Shown piece after piece: positions 1-10,042 of a DNA stretch of 64,000 nucleotides. The notes beneath the pieces are model-generated. The model saw nothing but the letters and a program-made list of their open reading frames with translations, did not search any database and was not told where the DNA came from. The DNA is from an uncultured Glaciecola sp. Its GTDB lineage: Bacteria; Pseudomonadota; Gammaproteobacteria; Enterobacterales; Alteromonadaceae. Positions within the stretch are counted from its first letter, which is position 1. Each line of letters begins with the position of its first letter. The translations under genes were made by a program, and so were the position numbers. Location: positions 124,001-188,000 of the forward strand of contig CANMCE010000003.1 of assembly GCA_947496235.1 (NCBI GenBank). Reading direction: 5' to 3'.

Positions 1-2446
1 GCTTACTTTTCATGGTGATTTCTTTCTCTATTTTTTCATCATTTTTAAATGCGTTTTCAACGTCATTGATCATCTCATCGTATGAAAAGCTTTTTGATAA
101 ATGATGTAAGGGGCGAGATACATCTGTTTGCCTAAGGTTGATGTACTTTTTGATCTCCTCAGTAAAAAATCGAATATTAAATTCGTCATCTAAGAACAAA
201 ATTCCTATTTGTGACAACGCAAGCACATTATCCAAATCAGCATTGGTTTGCGATATTTCAGATATTTTGTCTTGATACTCAGAGTTTACGGTATACAGCT
301 CTTCATTTACGGATTGCAGCTCTTCATTTGTACTTTGCAACTCTTCATTTGATGACATCAACTCTTCATTCGCTGATTGCAATTCTTCGTTAGTCGTTTC
401 AAGATCTTCAATAGCATGCTTTAACGCTTCTTTGCATTCTAACAATTCAGCTTCGAGTAATTTAATACGCTGATTTGCATGAGACTCAGGGTCATATTTA
501 AGTATATTTTCATCATCAACTTCGGATTTTTTATCAAAAACCAACCAGATATAACCTAACTCAGATTCAATATCATGTTCCTTTAAATAAAATCCCCGAA
601 TGTTTACATTGACATATTCACCCTGATGTAAGGTTGTTAGGTCAGTAAATGTCACTGGCGATTTACTCTCTTTGGCTTTATCGATTATTGATTTTGTCGC
701 TATAAGTAAATCTTCATGAATAATATCATCGATTAACCCGCCCAATTTATTCGGCACCAAACTCCTTACAAAGGGCGTTATATCACCATGTATTTGTAGA
801 ATGTGTAAATCCTCACTCAGCAATAAACATGGGTGAAAGCAATTTAAAATTAAGGCTTCATTTGCGAATCCCAACGATTGGGTATTAGGTCGTCTCCGGT
901 AATCACTTAACAAAGATTCAATGGGAGGAATCTTACTATTCGCCGTGTAATTTTTTTCCATATTAGATTGACCAGTTTGGTGCTGATTTAAAATTATTCT
1001 TTCAGAACTTATTTTTTTAAATACTCTAAGGTCTCTAGACACTTCGGAAAATTTTGTTGAAATTTCACCTAGATTTTCTGATTTCCCTAGAAATAGATAG
1101 CCATTTTTACACAGGGAAAAGAAAATAGATGATAATATCCGAGTTTGCGACTCATGATTAAAGTAGATAAGAACATTTCGACAACTGATAAACGAAACCT
1201 TTGAGAAAGGCACGTCAAGTAATGCATCATGTTCGGCAAAGGCAATTGCTTTTCTCAGTTTTTTGACAACTTGATAGTGGTCCTCGTCAACTTGAACAAA
1301 ATATTTATTGAGCAAGTGCTCAGGAACATCAGCTTCAATATCTTTTGAATAAAGACCTTGCGATCCCCATAAAATTGCATCTTTGTTAACGTCGGTGGCA
1401 AAGCATTTTAATAAATTAGATTTTCCTTGTTTCTCCAATTCTTCTAGGAATAATATTGCCAAAGAATAGATTTCCTCCCCAGTTGAGCACGCAACACACC
1501 AGACTCTAATGGGATCATCACCTGTTGCTTCTCGCACAATTTTAGGGATAACGTGATTAGTTAAAAAAGTGTAAGGCTCTTTATCCCTAAAAAATTGGGT
1601 CACACCAATTAAAAAATCTTGTTTTAGTTTCTCGGCTTCTTTATCGTCTTTTTGCAGAATGCTGAAATACTCTGACATACTGTCACAGTTAAACACGTAC
1701 ATACGCCTTTGCATGCGACGAATAAGCGTATTTTTTTTGTAGGCTGAAAAATCAATCGCGAAATTCTCATGAATATATTCAAGAATTTCAGCAAAAACAT
1801 TTTTGTTTTTAAAAGATTCGACATCAATATTCTTGAGTACGCCTTTACTAAGATCCTCATGACTTTCAAAGTAGTCATGGAGTTTCTCACCCATTTCATC
1901 CGGTGCTAGAATAAAATCAACATCACCGGTATGAATAGCACTCATCGGCATACCATCAAACTTTGCGGTTTCAGGTTTTTGCACAAGGGTTAGTCCGCCA
2001 AACTCTTTAACATGTTTCAACCCTTTACTGCCATCAGAACCAGTACCTGACAAAACAATTGCTATGGCGTTGCTTTTTTTCTGTTCTGCTAAGGATACGA
2101 AAAACTTGTTGATGCCAAAATTTGGCACATCGTTTTGATTTTTATGTTCTAGATGGAGTGAATCTTGATAAATAGTGACATTTTTCTTCGGCGGCAGTAA
2201 GTATATTTTATTTGGCAAAATTTCTGCGACTGATTCAATAGTTTCAACCTCTAAATCGGTATGTTTTTGCAGTAATTCTTGCATCATGCTTTTGTAATCA
2301 GGAAACAAATGCTGAACAATCACCACACAAGCCCCAAGGTCAATTGGTAAATTGCTTACCAAAGCCTGCAAGGCTTCCAATCCGCCAGCTGAAGCCCCTA
2401 CACCTATAACGGGCACTTCTATTTTATTATTTTGATTATCGTTCAC
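1..2446 (-). CDS. CheB-CheR-PAS fusion chemosensory protein (partial, 3' end beyond window)
   Basis: Reading the minus strand from a GTG at 2446 gives 815 uninterrupted codons to the window edge. Residues 1-190 are a CheB methylesterase domain with GASAGG (Ser19), QHLFPDYKS (His46) and SGTGSDG (Asp138), so the catalytic triad looks intact. Residues about 205-460 are a CheR methyltransferase domain with the SAM-binding stretch CSTGEEIYS. A PAS region follows, then a coiled coil built from NEELQS-type repeats near residue 700, then the start of a second PAS domain. There is no receiver domain. The start is supported by GGAG a few bases upstream. Such fusions often carry a C-terminal histidine kinase, which would lie outside the window. 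The family modifies chemoreceptor-like glutamates and couples this to PAS sensing; the partner receptor is unknown. Confidence 0.93.
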   Translation of the reverse strand, partial: MNDNQNNKIEVPVIGVGASAGGLEALQALVSNLPIDLGACVVIVQHLFPDYKSMMQELLQKHTDLEVETIESVAEILPNKIYLLPPKKNVTIYQDSLHLEHKNQNDVPNFGINKFFVSLAEQKKSNAIAIVLSGTGSDGSKGLKHVKEFGGLTLVQKPETAKFDGMPMSAIHTGDVDFILAPDEMGEKLHDYFESHEDLSKGVLKNIDVESFKNKNVFAEILEYIHENFAIDFSAYKKNTLIRRMQRRMYVFNCDSMSEYFSILQKDDKEAEKLKQDFLIGVTQFFRDKEPYTFLTNHVIPKIVREATGDDPIRVWCVACSTGEEIYSLAILFLEELEKQGKSNLLKCFATDVNKDAILWGSQGLYSKDIEADVPEHLLNKYFVQVDEDHYQVVKKLRKAIAFAEHDALLDVPFSKVSFISCRNVLIYFNHESQTRILSSIFFSLCKNGYLFLGKSENLGEISTKFSEVSRDLRVFKKISSERIILNQHQTGQSNMEKNYTANSKIPPIESLLSDYRRRPNTQSLGFANEALILNCFHPCLLLSEDLHILQIHGDITPFVRSLVPNKLGGLIDDIIHEDLLIATKSIIDKAKESKSPVTFTDLTTLHQGEYVNVNIRGFYLKEHDIESELGYIWLVFDKKSEVDDENILKYDPESHANQRIKLLEAELLECKEALKHAIEDLETTNEELQSANEELMSSNEELQSTNEELQSVNEELYTVNSEYQDKISEISQTNADLDNVLALSQIGILFLDDEFNIRFFTEEIKKYINLRQTDVSRPLHHLSKSFSYDEMINDVENAFKNDEKIEKEITMKSK

Positions 2447-2726
2447 ATTAACTCCATTTATCCTAGGCGAAGTCAAAATGTTATAAAAATTAATCTAACA
2501 ATATTTTACAGTATTTACCCCTATTTTTAACAAAATACCATGGGAGCGAGTAGAAATAGAATAATTTTTTTAACACTTTTTACTTGAATTTCTTGTTTTT
2601 CAGCAGTATAGATTAATACTGTATTTATACAATAGTATAATAACTTTGCCAAAGTCACTTGCACATTCAAGCGTAAATTATGAATGATAAGTGTCATTTT
2701 GCGTACAATGAAACATATTAGGTAAT

Positions 2727-5393
2727 ATGGTCAATAAGAATTTAAATTTATCTTCTGACAATAAAAACCGTCGTTTAGATAGTTTTACTCGCCAAACCAT
2801 TAATGAACTTCAGGTCTGTTTTTATGACCCTGATAGTACAGAACGAGCTTATGCCAAAACACTTAACTATTTGGTCGGCGTTACTATCAGTGATTATGCT
2901 GCTTGTTTTACAGTTGACAATGCACAAAAATTTACTGAATTAGGCCAATTGCGGTTAAAAAAACTCATCTCTACCACTGAAGACAAAGACGTTTTTAACA
3001 CAGAAGCGCTCACTGAATGGATCAATACAGGGCAATTGTTACATCCTGTTTTCATTAATTCTCCGATGTCTGAACATTGGCAAGGGTTGCTCGCGCCTGA
3101 TACTAAAGTAAATTCGTTAATGATAGTGCCTATTTTTGTGCATTTAGAATTAAGAGCGGTATTTCTATTAACCAAAACACAGAGCACTTTTTCATCCTAT
3201 GTGCTTAAACGCATCAAACCCGTCATTGCCTCAACTGCTTGTGCAGTTCATAGTAGTGAATCAGTTGATTCCGATTACTTAGGTCTTAATCAGGAGCTTT
3301 TTGGAAGAGAATTTGTCGATACCCTATTAGCATCGTCTCCTTCTGGTATCATAGTAGTGGGTGAAGACAACAAAATAGTCAATAGCAACCCAATAGCACA
3401 AGATATTTTTTATCACATAAAAGATAATGTCGATGAAGACCATAATTGTTCTCTTGAAAACATTGACATTAAAGAGTTCATTCCCAACTTCGATGATTTA
3501 TTTCAGTGGTCAAATCAACCTGATAAAACTGGTTTAGAGCAAAAGGCCATCATCCCAAATATATGGAATCGTGTAGTGGCCAAAAACAAATTTGGCGAAC
3601 CTAGAATTTTAAATTTGACCGTTTTTCGGTTTCGTAAAGGTAAGCGCCTATATTCGATACTACAGATACAAGATATAACGATATACGAAAATACCGCCAA
3701 TAATTACAAACAAGCGTCTCAACAATTTCAAGCATTAACCTATTTAGTGCCGGTTGGAATTATTCAAGTGGATGACCAATGGAATTGCACCTTAACTAAC
3801 GAAAAATGGTCTGAAATCACTGGGCTTAATCAAGCTGAGAGTGAACACCATGGATGGATTAATGCTATTCATTTTGATGACATACAAGATACCCTTGCAA
3901 AACTTTATTATCATCTAAATGACGGTGCTGATTTTAATAGAGAAATTCGCTTGGTTAACGTCAATGGATCAGTCACTTGGGTGGATTTTAGTATCCGCGT
4001 TTTATCTGATAACAATAACAATATCACCGGATTTATTGGTACTTTTACTGATGTTACCGACCGTTATGTAAATAAAGAAAAGCTCCGAGTAGCGGCTGAA
4101 TATGACGGCCTCACAGGCTTAACCAATCGTAATAAATTTCATCAATTATTAGAAAGGGCATTAGAATCCAGTGCCCGAGACAAGGAACTGGTAACCGTAT
4201 TTTTCTTGGATCTAGATGGCTTTAAAGATGTAAATGATACCTTGGGCCATGATGCTGGTGATCTTGTATTAAAAGCAGTTGCCGAACGACTTATAAATTT
4301 ACTGCGTAAAACGGATACAGTATCACGTTTCGGTGGTGATGAATTTGTCATTCTAATTGGGCACAATGATACACCAACAGACATTATTAAGGTCGCAGAT
4401 AAAATCATAAATTCGGTTTCGCAACCTTATAAAATTAAGAACCAGACCGTTTTTCTCACCACCAGCGTGGGCATAGCGCAAGGCTATGGTGAAGAAATTA
4501 GCGCAAATGAATTACTTAAATATGCAGATTCTGCGTTATATCGCGCTAAACGCAGTGGAAAAAACAAATTAGAGGTCTATAGCTCAAGTTTTGATGAAGA
4601 AAATAGACAGCGCGTGATGCTACAAAATGAACTCAGAGGTGGCCTGTCAGATGATCAATACAACTTGGTTTTCCAACCTATTTTTGATTGTAAATCAAAC
4701 GAATTCGTAGCGGCCGAAGCCCTACTGAGATTTAAAACCCATCAAGATGAAAACATATCACCAGACAAATTTATCCCAATTTTGGAAGAAACTAACATGA
4801 TAATTGATGTTGGTCGCTGGGTAGTGGTGAAATTATGTGAACGCTTGAAAGAGTTTTTAGCTTCCTCTAGTTTTCCAGACAGTGCTTACATCACTATTAA
4901 TGTTTCGGCAAAAGAGTTGCTACATCCAGATTTTACCACTCACTTCTTAAACTGTATCAAAAGTCACGATATACCCCCCCGTTGCATTGTGATGGAAATC
5001 ACTGAATCGGTACTTATCAATAAGCCGGAAAAAATAAAGTCGATCTTAAACATTCTTAGACAAAATGGGGTTCGTATTGCCCTAGATGATTTTGGAACTG
5101 GGTATTCTTCATTAAGCTATTTACAGAAATTTCCAATCGATATCTTGAAAATTGATCGGACATTTATTGATGACTTATCTGAGAATAGTAATGACGCGAA
5201 AATTACAAAATCCATTATTGCTCTTGCTAAATCCCTTGACTTAAAAGTAGTTGCTGAAGGGGTTGAAACTCAATTTGCCCTCGATGCTTTGAACAAGCTT
5301 GACGCAGAAATGGTGCAAGGTTTTTATCTTTGTAAACCCCTGACCTTCCAACAAATCAATAAATACTTAGCGCCCAAAAAACGCGCAGGATAA
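2727..5393 (+). CDS. GAF/PAS-PAS-GGDEF-EAL cyclic-di-GMP protein
   Basis: A cytoplasmic c-di-GMP enzyme of 888 aa with no membrane segment. Residues about 30-165 look like a GAF-type sensor, followed by two PAS domains (about 195-320 and 335-455). The GGDEF domain has an intact RFGGDEF near residue 536, preceded five residues earlier by an RKTD product-inhibition site. The EAL domain has EALLRF near residue 664, NVSAKEL, EITES, DDFGTGYSSL and KIDRTF, so both cyclase and phosphodiesterase centres appear complete. Which activity dominates cannot be read from sequence. It is divergent from the CheB-CheR gene across an AT-rich 280-bp gap that probably holds both promoters. AGG lies about six bases before the ATG. 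Confidence 0.95.
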   Translation: MVNKNLNLSSDNKNRRLDSFTRQTINELQVCFYDPDSTERAYAKTLNYLVGVTISDYAACFTVDNAQKFTELGQLRLKKLISTTEDKDVFNTEALTEWINTGQLLHPVFINSPMSEHWQGLLAPDTKVNSLMIVPIFVHLELRAVFLLTKTQSTFSSYVLKRIKPVIASTACAVHSSESVDSDYLGLNQELFGREFVDTLLASSPSGIIVVGEDNKIVNSNPIAQDIFYHIKDNVDEDHNCSLENIDIKEFIPNFDDLFQWSNQPDKTGLEQKAIIPNIWNRVVAKNKFGEPRILNLTVFRFRKGKRLYSILQIQDITIYENTANNYKQASQQFQALTYLVPVGIIQVDDQWNCTLTNEKWSEITGLNQAESEHHGWINAIHFDDIQDTLAKLYYHLNDGADFNREIRLVNVNGSVTWVDFSIRVLSDNNNNITGFIGTFTDVTDRYVNKEKLRVAAEYDGLTGLTNRNKFHQLLERALESSARDKELVTVFFLDLDGFKDVNDTLGHDAGDLVLKAVAERLINLLRKTDTVSRFGGDEFVILIGHNDTPTDIIKVADKIINSVSQPYKIKNQTVFLTTSVGIAQGYGEEISANELLKYADSALYRAKRSGKNKLEVYSSSFDEENRQRVMLQNELRGGLSDDQYNLVFQPIFDCKSNEFVAAEALLRFKTHQDENISPDKFIPILEETNMIIDVGRWVVVKLCERLKEFLASSSFPDSAYITINVSAKELLHPDFTTHFLNCIKSHDIPPRCIVMEITESVLINKPEKIKSILNILRQNGVRIALDDFGTGYSSLSYLQKFPIDILKIDRTFIDDLSENSNDAKITKSIIALAKSLDLKVVAEGVETQFALDALNKLDAEMVQGFYLCKPLTFQQINKYLAPKKRAG

Positions 5394-5530
5394 TCTTTAA
5401 TTTATTTTGTAACCCCATGATTACCAAATTTTTTAATACTATTTTGCGTGTATATAAAAAGCATCCCCATAGTCTTTGCAACATTTCCTTCAACAAAACG
5501 CAACATTTCTGCCAATAAAATTTCATTTTC

Positions 5531-5548
5531 CTGACAAGCAAACGTCAC
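5531..5548 (+). promoter_or_regulatory. Weak candidate PHO box upstream of the phosphatase pair
   Basis: CTGACAA and ACGTCAC are separated by four bases, matching the spacing of the PhoB half-sites (CTGTCAT, four A/T bases, CTGTCAC) at about 10 of 14 positions. The site lies about 130 bp before the first alkaline phosphatase. The match is imperfect and the spacer is GCAA rather than A/T only. The rest of the gap from 5394 to 5678 shows no other clear element. Confidence 0.3.
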
Positions 5549-5678
5549 ATTGTATTTCTACTCTTGTCGCTCATTAACGCCTGTTTGATTGAGCGATTAT
5601 TCCACTTCTCAAATTTCAAACGCTAGCGTTAATCATAGTTTTTTAACTACTCACTACTAATAACATACGGATTACAAC

Positions 5679-7265
5679 ATGAAGATTAATGTCGCTAAAT
5701 ATGTTGCATGGACCGGACTTGCTGTTGCTATTTCAAGTGCATCTTCTGCACTAGCAAACTCGTTACCGGAACATCAAACAAGCAATGCATGGTATACCTC
5801 AGCAAATGAACTGTTGATGCAAAAACTGGATGTAAATAATAGCTTTAAAGCTAAAAATGTCATCTTGTTCGTTGGTGACGGAATGGGCATTTCTACCCTG
5901 ACCGCAGCTCGAATTCTCGAAGGTCAGCAACAGGATATGATGGGTGAAGAAAACCTATTGAGTTTTGAAACCTTTCCTTATTCTGCATTGGTGAAAACGT
6001 ATAACGTTGACGCGCAAACCCCTGATTCTGCAGGTACTATGACAGCTATGATGTCTGGACTTAAAACAGACGTTGGCGTTATTGGTGTTGATGAAGACAT
6101 TGTTAGAGGTGATTGCGCTAGCGTCGCTGGTAACGAGGTAACTTCAGCACTTGAATTAGCTGAAATTAAAGGCTTATCCACCGGCATTATTTCTACTGCT
6201 CGTATAACTCACGCAACGCCAGCAGCGACCTACGCGAAATCTGCAGATCGTAACTGGGAAGATATTTCAGACATGCCAGAAGGTACTACTTGTACTGATA
6301 TCGCTGATCAGTTAGTTAACTTTGAAGCCAATTTAGAAGCACGTTTTACCGGCGTTGATGTAGATGGTATTGAAGTTGTATTTGGTGGTGGTCGTCGTCA
6401 TTTCTTACCGCGCGATGAAGCATTTAATAGCGCTGATGCTGTTAGTTCTGTTGAAGGTGATCGCACTGATAATCGAGACCTTACAGCAGAATGGCAAACT
6501 ACCTACCCACAAGGTTCTTATGTAATGGATCAGACTGGATTTGATGCGATTGATCCAGCATCTACCGAAAGAGTGTTCGGGTTATTCAATGAAAGTCATA
6601 TGCAATATGAAGCTGATCGCGCAAATGACATTGCAGGTGAGCCTTCACTTACTGAAATGACATCAAAAGCCATTGATATTCTAGATAACAATGAAAAAGG
6701 CTTTTTCTTAATGGTTGAATCTGGTCGTATTGACCACGGCCACCATGCGGGTAGCGCATATGGCGCACTGACTGACACCATTGAGTTATCTAATGCCGTA
6801 CGTGCAGCAATGGAAATGACAAACCCAGAAGAAACCTTGATTATCGTTACTGCTGACCACGGTCACGTATTCACTATCGCAGGTTATCCAAAACGTGGTA
6901 ATCCAATTTTAGGCAAAGTAGTAAATGTAGGTAGTGAAGAACCAGCAACTGCAGCTGACGGCCTTGCTTACACTACCCTTGGTTACACTAACGGTTTAGG
7001 CATGATGGATTTAGGCGACGAAACTGATGCCGATGCTTCTTATGCTTTTGCACCTAATACTGGTCGCAAAGATATTACCCAAATCGATACTACTACTAGC
7101 GGCTATCATCAAGAAGCCCTTGTGCCATTAGGTTCTGAAACTCACTCAGGTGAAGATATCAGTCTACATGCCATGGGACCTGGCGCTCAATTAGCACAAG
7201 GTAACATTGAACAGAACATGGTCTTTCATCTAATAGACCAAGCGCTTAACTTGACTAGCAACTAA
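5679..7265 (+). CDS. Secreted or periplasmic alkaline phosphatase
   Basis: A 528-aa PhoA-superfamily phosphomonoesterase that releases phosphate from organic esters outside the cytoplasm. A Sec signal peptide covers residues 1 to about 26 (ending SSALA). The catalytic features are visible: GDGMG (Asp67), PDSAGT with nucleophile Ser117, ESGRIDHGHH (Glu347, Asp352, His356), TADHGH (Asp393, His394) and SETHSGED (His489), which together make two zinc sites and one magnesium site. The family usually reads DSAAT; here it is DSAGT. It lies 15 bp before a paralogue that keeps nearly all these blocks, so the two are probably co-transcribed. Phosphate-starvation control is likely from the function, but the PHO-box match upstream is weak. 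Confidence 0.95.
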   Translation: MKINVAKYVAWTGLAVAISSASSALANSLPEHQTSNAWYTSANELLMQKLDVNNSFKAKNVILFVGDGMGISTLTAARILEGQQQDMMGEENLLSFETFPYSALVKTYNVDAQTPDSAGTMTAMMSGLKTDVGVIGVDEDIVRGDCASVAGNEVTSALELAEIKGLSTGIISTARITHATPAATYAKSADRNWEDISDMPEGTTCTDIADQLVNFEANLEARFTGVDVDGIEVVFGGGRRHFLPRDEAFNSADAVSSVEGDRTDNRDLTAEWQTTYPQGSYVMDQTGFDAIDPASTERVFGLFNESHMQYEADRANDIAGEPSLTEMTSKAIDILDNNEKGFFLMVESGRIDHGHHAGSAYGALTDTIELSNAVRAAMEMTNPEETLIIVTADHGHVFTIAGYPKRGNPILGKVVNVGSEEPATAADGLAYTTLGYTNGLGMMDLGDETDADASYAFAPNTGRKDITQIDTTTSGYHQEALVPLGSETHSGEDISLHAMGPGAQLAQGNIEQNMVFHLIDQALNLTSN

Positions 7266-7280
7266 TAAGGAATTAGAACA

Positions 7281-9191
7281 ATGAAAAAATTGCAACTTAC
7301 ATTGCTAGCGACCGCAATAATCGGTCTATCTGGATGTCTTGATGACGGTGACGATGGTGCACAAGGTGTAAGAGGTCAAACAGGCCCTCAAGGGGAATCT
7401 GGCCTAAATTCACTTATCCGTCAAACTCAACTAGCTGTTGGTAATGCAAATTGCCCAAATGGCGGTGTTCAAATTGACTCAGGTTTAGATACTGACGGTG
7501 ATGGTTCACTAGCGGATTCTGAAGTAAATGAAACAAGCTATGCTTGTCAGCCTGGCGTAACCTCGGTGAATTCTAGCGAGTTACTCACTAACTTAAACAA
7601 TCCTTGGTTTGTTGAAGCTCAACAAGAAATCGCTGAAGCGAGAACTACTTGGTTACAAGCGACTAGCACTAGTCAAACTGGTAATGCAACTACAGCTCAA
7701 GTCACCAGTTATAAAACTAATTCAGCCGCTGAAAAACAAGCCTTAGTAGATAGCCTAAAAGGTCAAGCCAAAAACGTCATCCTATTTGTAGGTGATGGCA
7801 TGGGTGTTTCTACTATCACTTCTGCCAGAATTTTAGATGGTCAAATGGCAGGCAAAGACGGTGAAGAACATCAACTTTCATTCGATAAATTCCCGTTTGC
7901 CGGCTTAGCGAAAACTTATAACGTTGACGCTCAAACGCCTGATTCTGCGGGTACAATGACAGCTATGATGTCTGGGCTTAAAACAGATGTGGGCGTTATT
8001 GGTGTTGATGAAGATATCGTCCGTGGTGACTGCTCCACAGTGACAGGAAATGAATTAGCTACTGCGTTAGAACTTGCCGAATTACAAGGTAAGTCTACTG
8101 GTATCATTTCTACAGCGCGTATAACTCACGCAACGCCAGCAGCAACCTACGCAAAATCAGCTGATCGCAACTGGGAAGATGTATCAGACATGCCAACAGC
8201 AGCTGTTGATGCAGGCTGTAAAGATATTGCGGACCAGTTAGTGAATTTTGAAGCTTATTTAGAATCTCGCGTAGCTGATTCAGATGTAGATGGCATCGAA
8301 GTAGTATTTGGTGGTGGTCGTCGTCACTTCTTACCAAGAGACGCCGCATTTAACAGCCCTGACGCTGTTAGCTCTGTAGAAGGTGATCGTACTGACAACA
8401 GAGACCTGACTGCCGAATGGATGGCGCAATATCCCGCAGGTCAATACGTATATGATCAAGCAGGATTTGATGCCATTAACACTGAAACTGTAGAGCGTGT
8501 ATTTGGTTTATTTAACGAATCACACATGCAGTACGAAGCGGATCGCGGTAATGACATTGCCGGCGAACCAAGCATTGCTGAAATGACAGCTACCGCTATC
8601 AATATTCTAGATAACAACGAAGATGGCTTTTTCTTAATGGTTGAATCTGGCCGTATTGACCACGCTCACCATGCTGGAAGTGCATATGGTGCTTTAACTG
8701 ACACTATTGCACTTGCAGAAGCCGTAGATGTTGCAGACAAAATGACCGATGACAGCGATACGCTTATCATAGTGACTGCCGACCACGGTCATGTGTTTAC
8801 CATTGCTGGATATCCTAAGCGCGGTAACCCAATCTTAGGTAAAGTAGTAAGTGTCGGAAGCGAAGAGCCAGCAACCGATGCAGACGGCATGCCTTACACT
8901 ACACTTGGCTATACCAATGGTTTGGGCTATAGAAACCTAGGTGACATGGTGTTTGATGCCGATGCAAGCTATGCAGCAGCGCCGGATGCAGGTCGTAAAG
9001 ACTTAACTGACGTTAACACTGAGTCTCCTGGATTCCACCAAGAAAGCTTAGTACCACTTACATCTGAAACCCACTCAGGTGAAGACATCGGTATTTTTGC
9101 CAAAGGTCCAGGTGCATTCTTGGTCACTGGTACTAATGAGCAAAACATGGTGTTCCACATCATGAACTTCGCTGGTGATTTAAATAAATAA
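7281..9191 (+). CDS. Lipoprotein alkaline phosphatase with collagen-like stalk
   Basis: A 636-aa paralogue of the preceding phosphatase. Its N-terminus differs: a lipoprotein signal with lipobox LSGC (Cys19), a short Gly-X-Y run (residues about 28-42), then a cysteine-containing segment with GLDTDGDGSLADSEVN that resembles a small domain found behind collagen-like repeats in bacterial lipoproteins. The catalytic blocks GDGMG, DSAGT, ESGRIDHAHH, TADHGH and SETHSGED are all retained. The protein is presumably tethered to the outer membrane, while its neighbour is soluble. The two genes arose by tandem duplication: DNA as well as protein is close to identical through the nucleophile block. A strong hairpin terminator follows. 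Confidence 0.94.
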   Translation: MKKLQLTLLATAIIGLSGCLDDGDDGAQGVRGQTGPQGESGLNSLIRQTQLAVGNANCPNGGVQIDSGLDTDGDGSLADSEVNETSYACQPGVTSVNSSELLTNLNNPWFVEAQQEIAEARTTWLQATSTSQTGNATTAQVTSYKTNSAAEKQALVDSLKGQAKNVILFVGDGMGVSTITSARILDGQMAGKDGEEHQLSFDKFPFAGLAKTYNVDAQTPDSAGTMTAMMSGLKTDVGVIGVDEDIVRGDCSTVTGNELATALELAELQGKSTGIISTARITHATPAATYAKSADRNWEDVSDMPTAAVDAGCKDIADQLVNFEAYLESRVADSDVDGIEVVFGGGRRHFLPRDAAFNSPDAVSSVEGDRTDNRDLTAEWMAQYPAGQYVYDQAGFDAINTETVERVFGLFNESHMQYEADRGNDIAGEPSIAEMTATAINILDNNEDGFFLMVESGRIDHAHHAGSAYGALTDTIALAEAVDVADKMTDDSDTLIIVTADHGHVFTIAGYPKRGNPILGKVVSVGSEEPATDADGMPYTTLGYTNGLGYRNLGDMVFDADASYAAAPDAGRKDLTDVNTESPGFHQESLVPLTSETHSGEDIGIFAKGPGAFLVTGTNEQNMVFHIMNFAGDLNK

Positions 9192-9200
9192 ATCTGCACT

Positions 9201-9239
9201 AAAAACAGCGGCAAACCAAAGGTTATGCCGCTGTTTTTG
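9201..9239 (+). terminator. Rho-independent terminator after the phosphatase pair
   Basis: A 13-bp perfect stem (AAAAACAGCGGCA with TGCCGCTGTTTTT) with a 12-nt loop ends in a T-run and starts ten bases past the stop codon. It ends the two-gene phosphatase unit and separates it from the next gene. Confidence 0.9.
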
Positions 9240-9259
9240 TATTTCAGGAAACATATAAG

Positions 9260-10009
9260 ATGAAAAATAAAATTGTACTAAGTTTAATTTTGACCTTCTT
9301 ATTACTTTGCACCATAGCAAGTAAAGGGTTAGCCGAAGAATCTCAATGTTCAGGCGCGGTAACTGTGGCAAGTTATAAAATTTATCAACCTAGATTGGAT
9401 AAAACCGAAATTCTTGAACTTTATCGCAACAAAAATACCGTTGCTCACTACTATCCCAAAAATCAAATTACCGAGCTTTATGAACTTAATAAAGCGGGAC
9501 AAGTGAAACTCACGAAATATTTTAATGATCATAAACGTGGTATCGAATATCAACCCAATGACAAACTAAATAACATCAGAAACTTAGATTGGGCACAAAA
9601 ATACAAATTAATGGGTAAGAACTTTCTTGATAACGCCAGCCAGCAAATTAAACAGACCAATGATTGTGGTGATGTAATTGCATATAGTATCACCCAAGAT
9701 CACAACACTTTTGTTGCTACCATTGACACTGCTAAAGACATACTCACAGCGTTTGAAATTACTGATGAAAAGGGAAACTTGTTAGAAAAATGGGAGTTGC
9801 AATCAACTGAACTAGCAACTGATTCCAGCGTATTTTTATCCCAATTAAACACCTACCAAACCACAGACTACGCGGACATAGGAGATGACCATACAGACCC
9901 ATTTTTAACCAAAATGGTAAACCTTGGTTTCATTGAAAAATCGAGTTCTGGCTTTTACCACATGGACGACAAACAACAACTGCATGCCGTTGGAGAGCAC
10001 TCGCACTAA
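9260..10009 (+). CDS. Exported protein of unknown function
   Basis: A 249-aa protein with a clear Sec signal (residues 1 to about 25, hydrophobic LILTFLLLCTIAS, then a site near GLA-EE). The mature part has two cysteines (residues about 30 and 135) that could form a disulfide, and no domain I recognise. The C-terminus is acidic with several histidines. AGGAA sits 11 bases before the ATG. It follows a strong terminator, so it likely has its own promoter in the 20 bp after it or depends on read-through. Its place beside the phosphatases may be meaningful or chance. A hairpin-like inverted repeat (AGCACTC with GAGTGCT) overlaps the stop codon. Confidence 0.75.
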   Translation: MKNKIVLSLILTFLLLCTIASKGLAEESQCSGAVTVASYKIYQPRLDKTEILELYRNKNTVAHYYPKNQITELYELNKAGQVKLTKYFNDHKRGIEYQPNDKLNNIRNLDWAQKYKLMGKNFLDNASQQIKQTNDCGDVIAYSITQDHNTFVATIDTAKDILTAFEITDEKGNLLEKWELQSTELATDSSVFLSQLNTYQTTDYADIGDDHTDPFLTKMVNLGFIEKSSSGFYHMDDKQQLHAVGEHSH

Positions 10010-10042
10010 TGTGTGAGTGCTATTAACCAGTATTCAGGTTAA

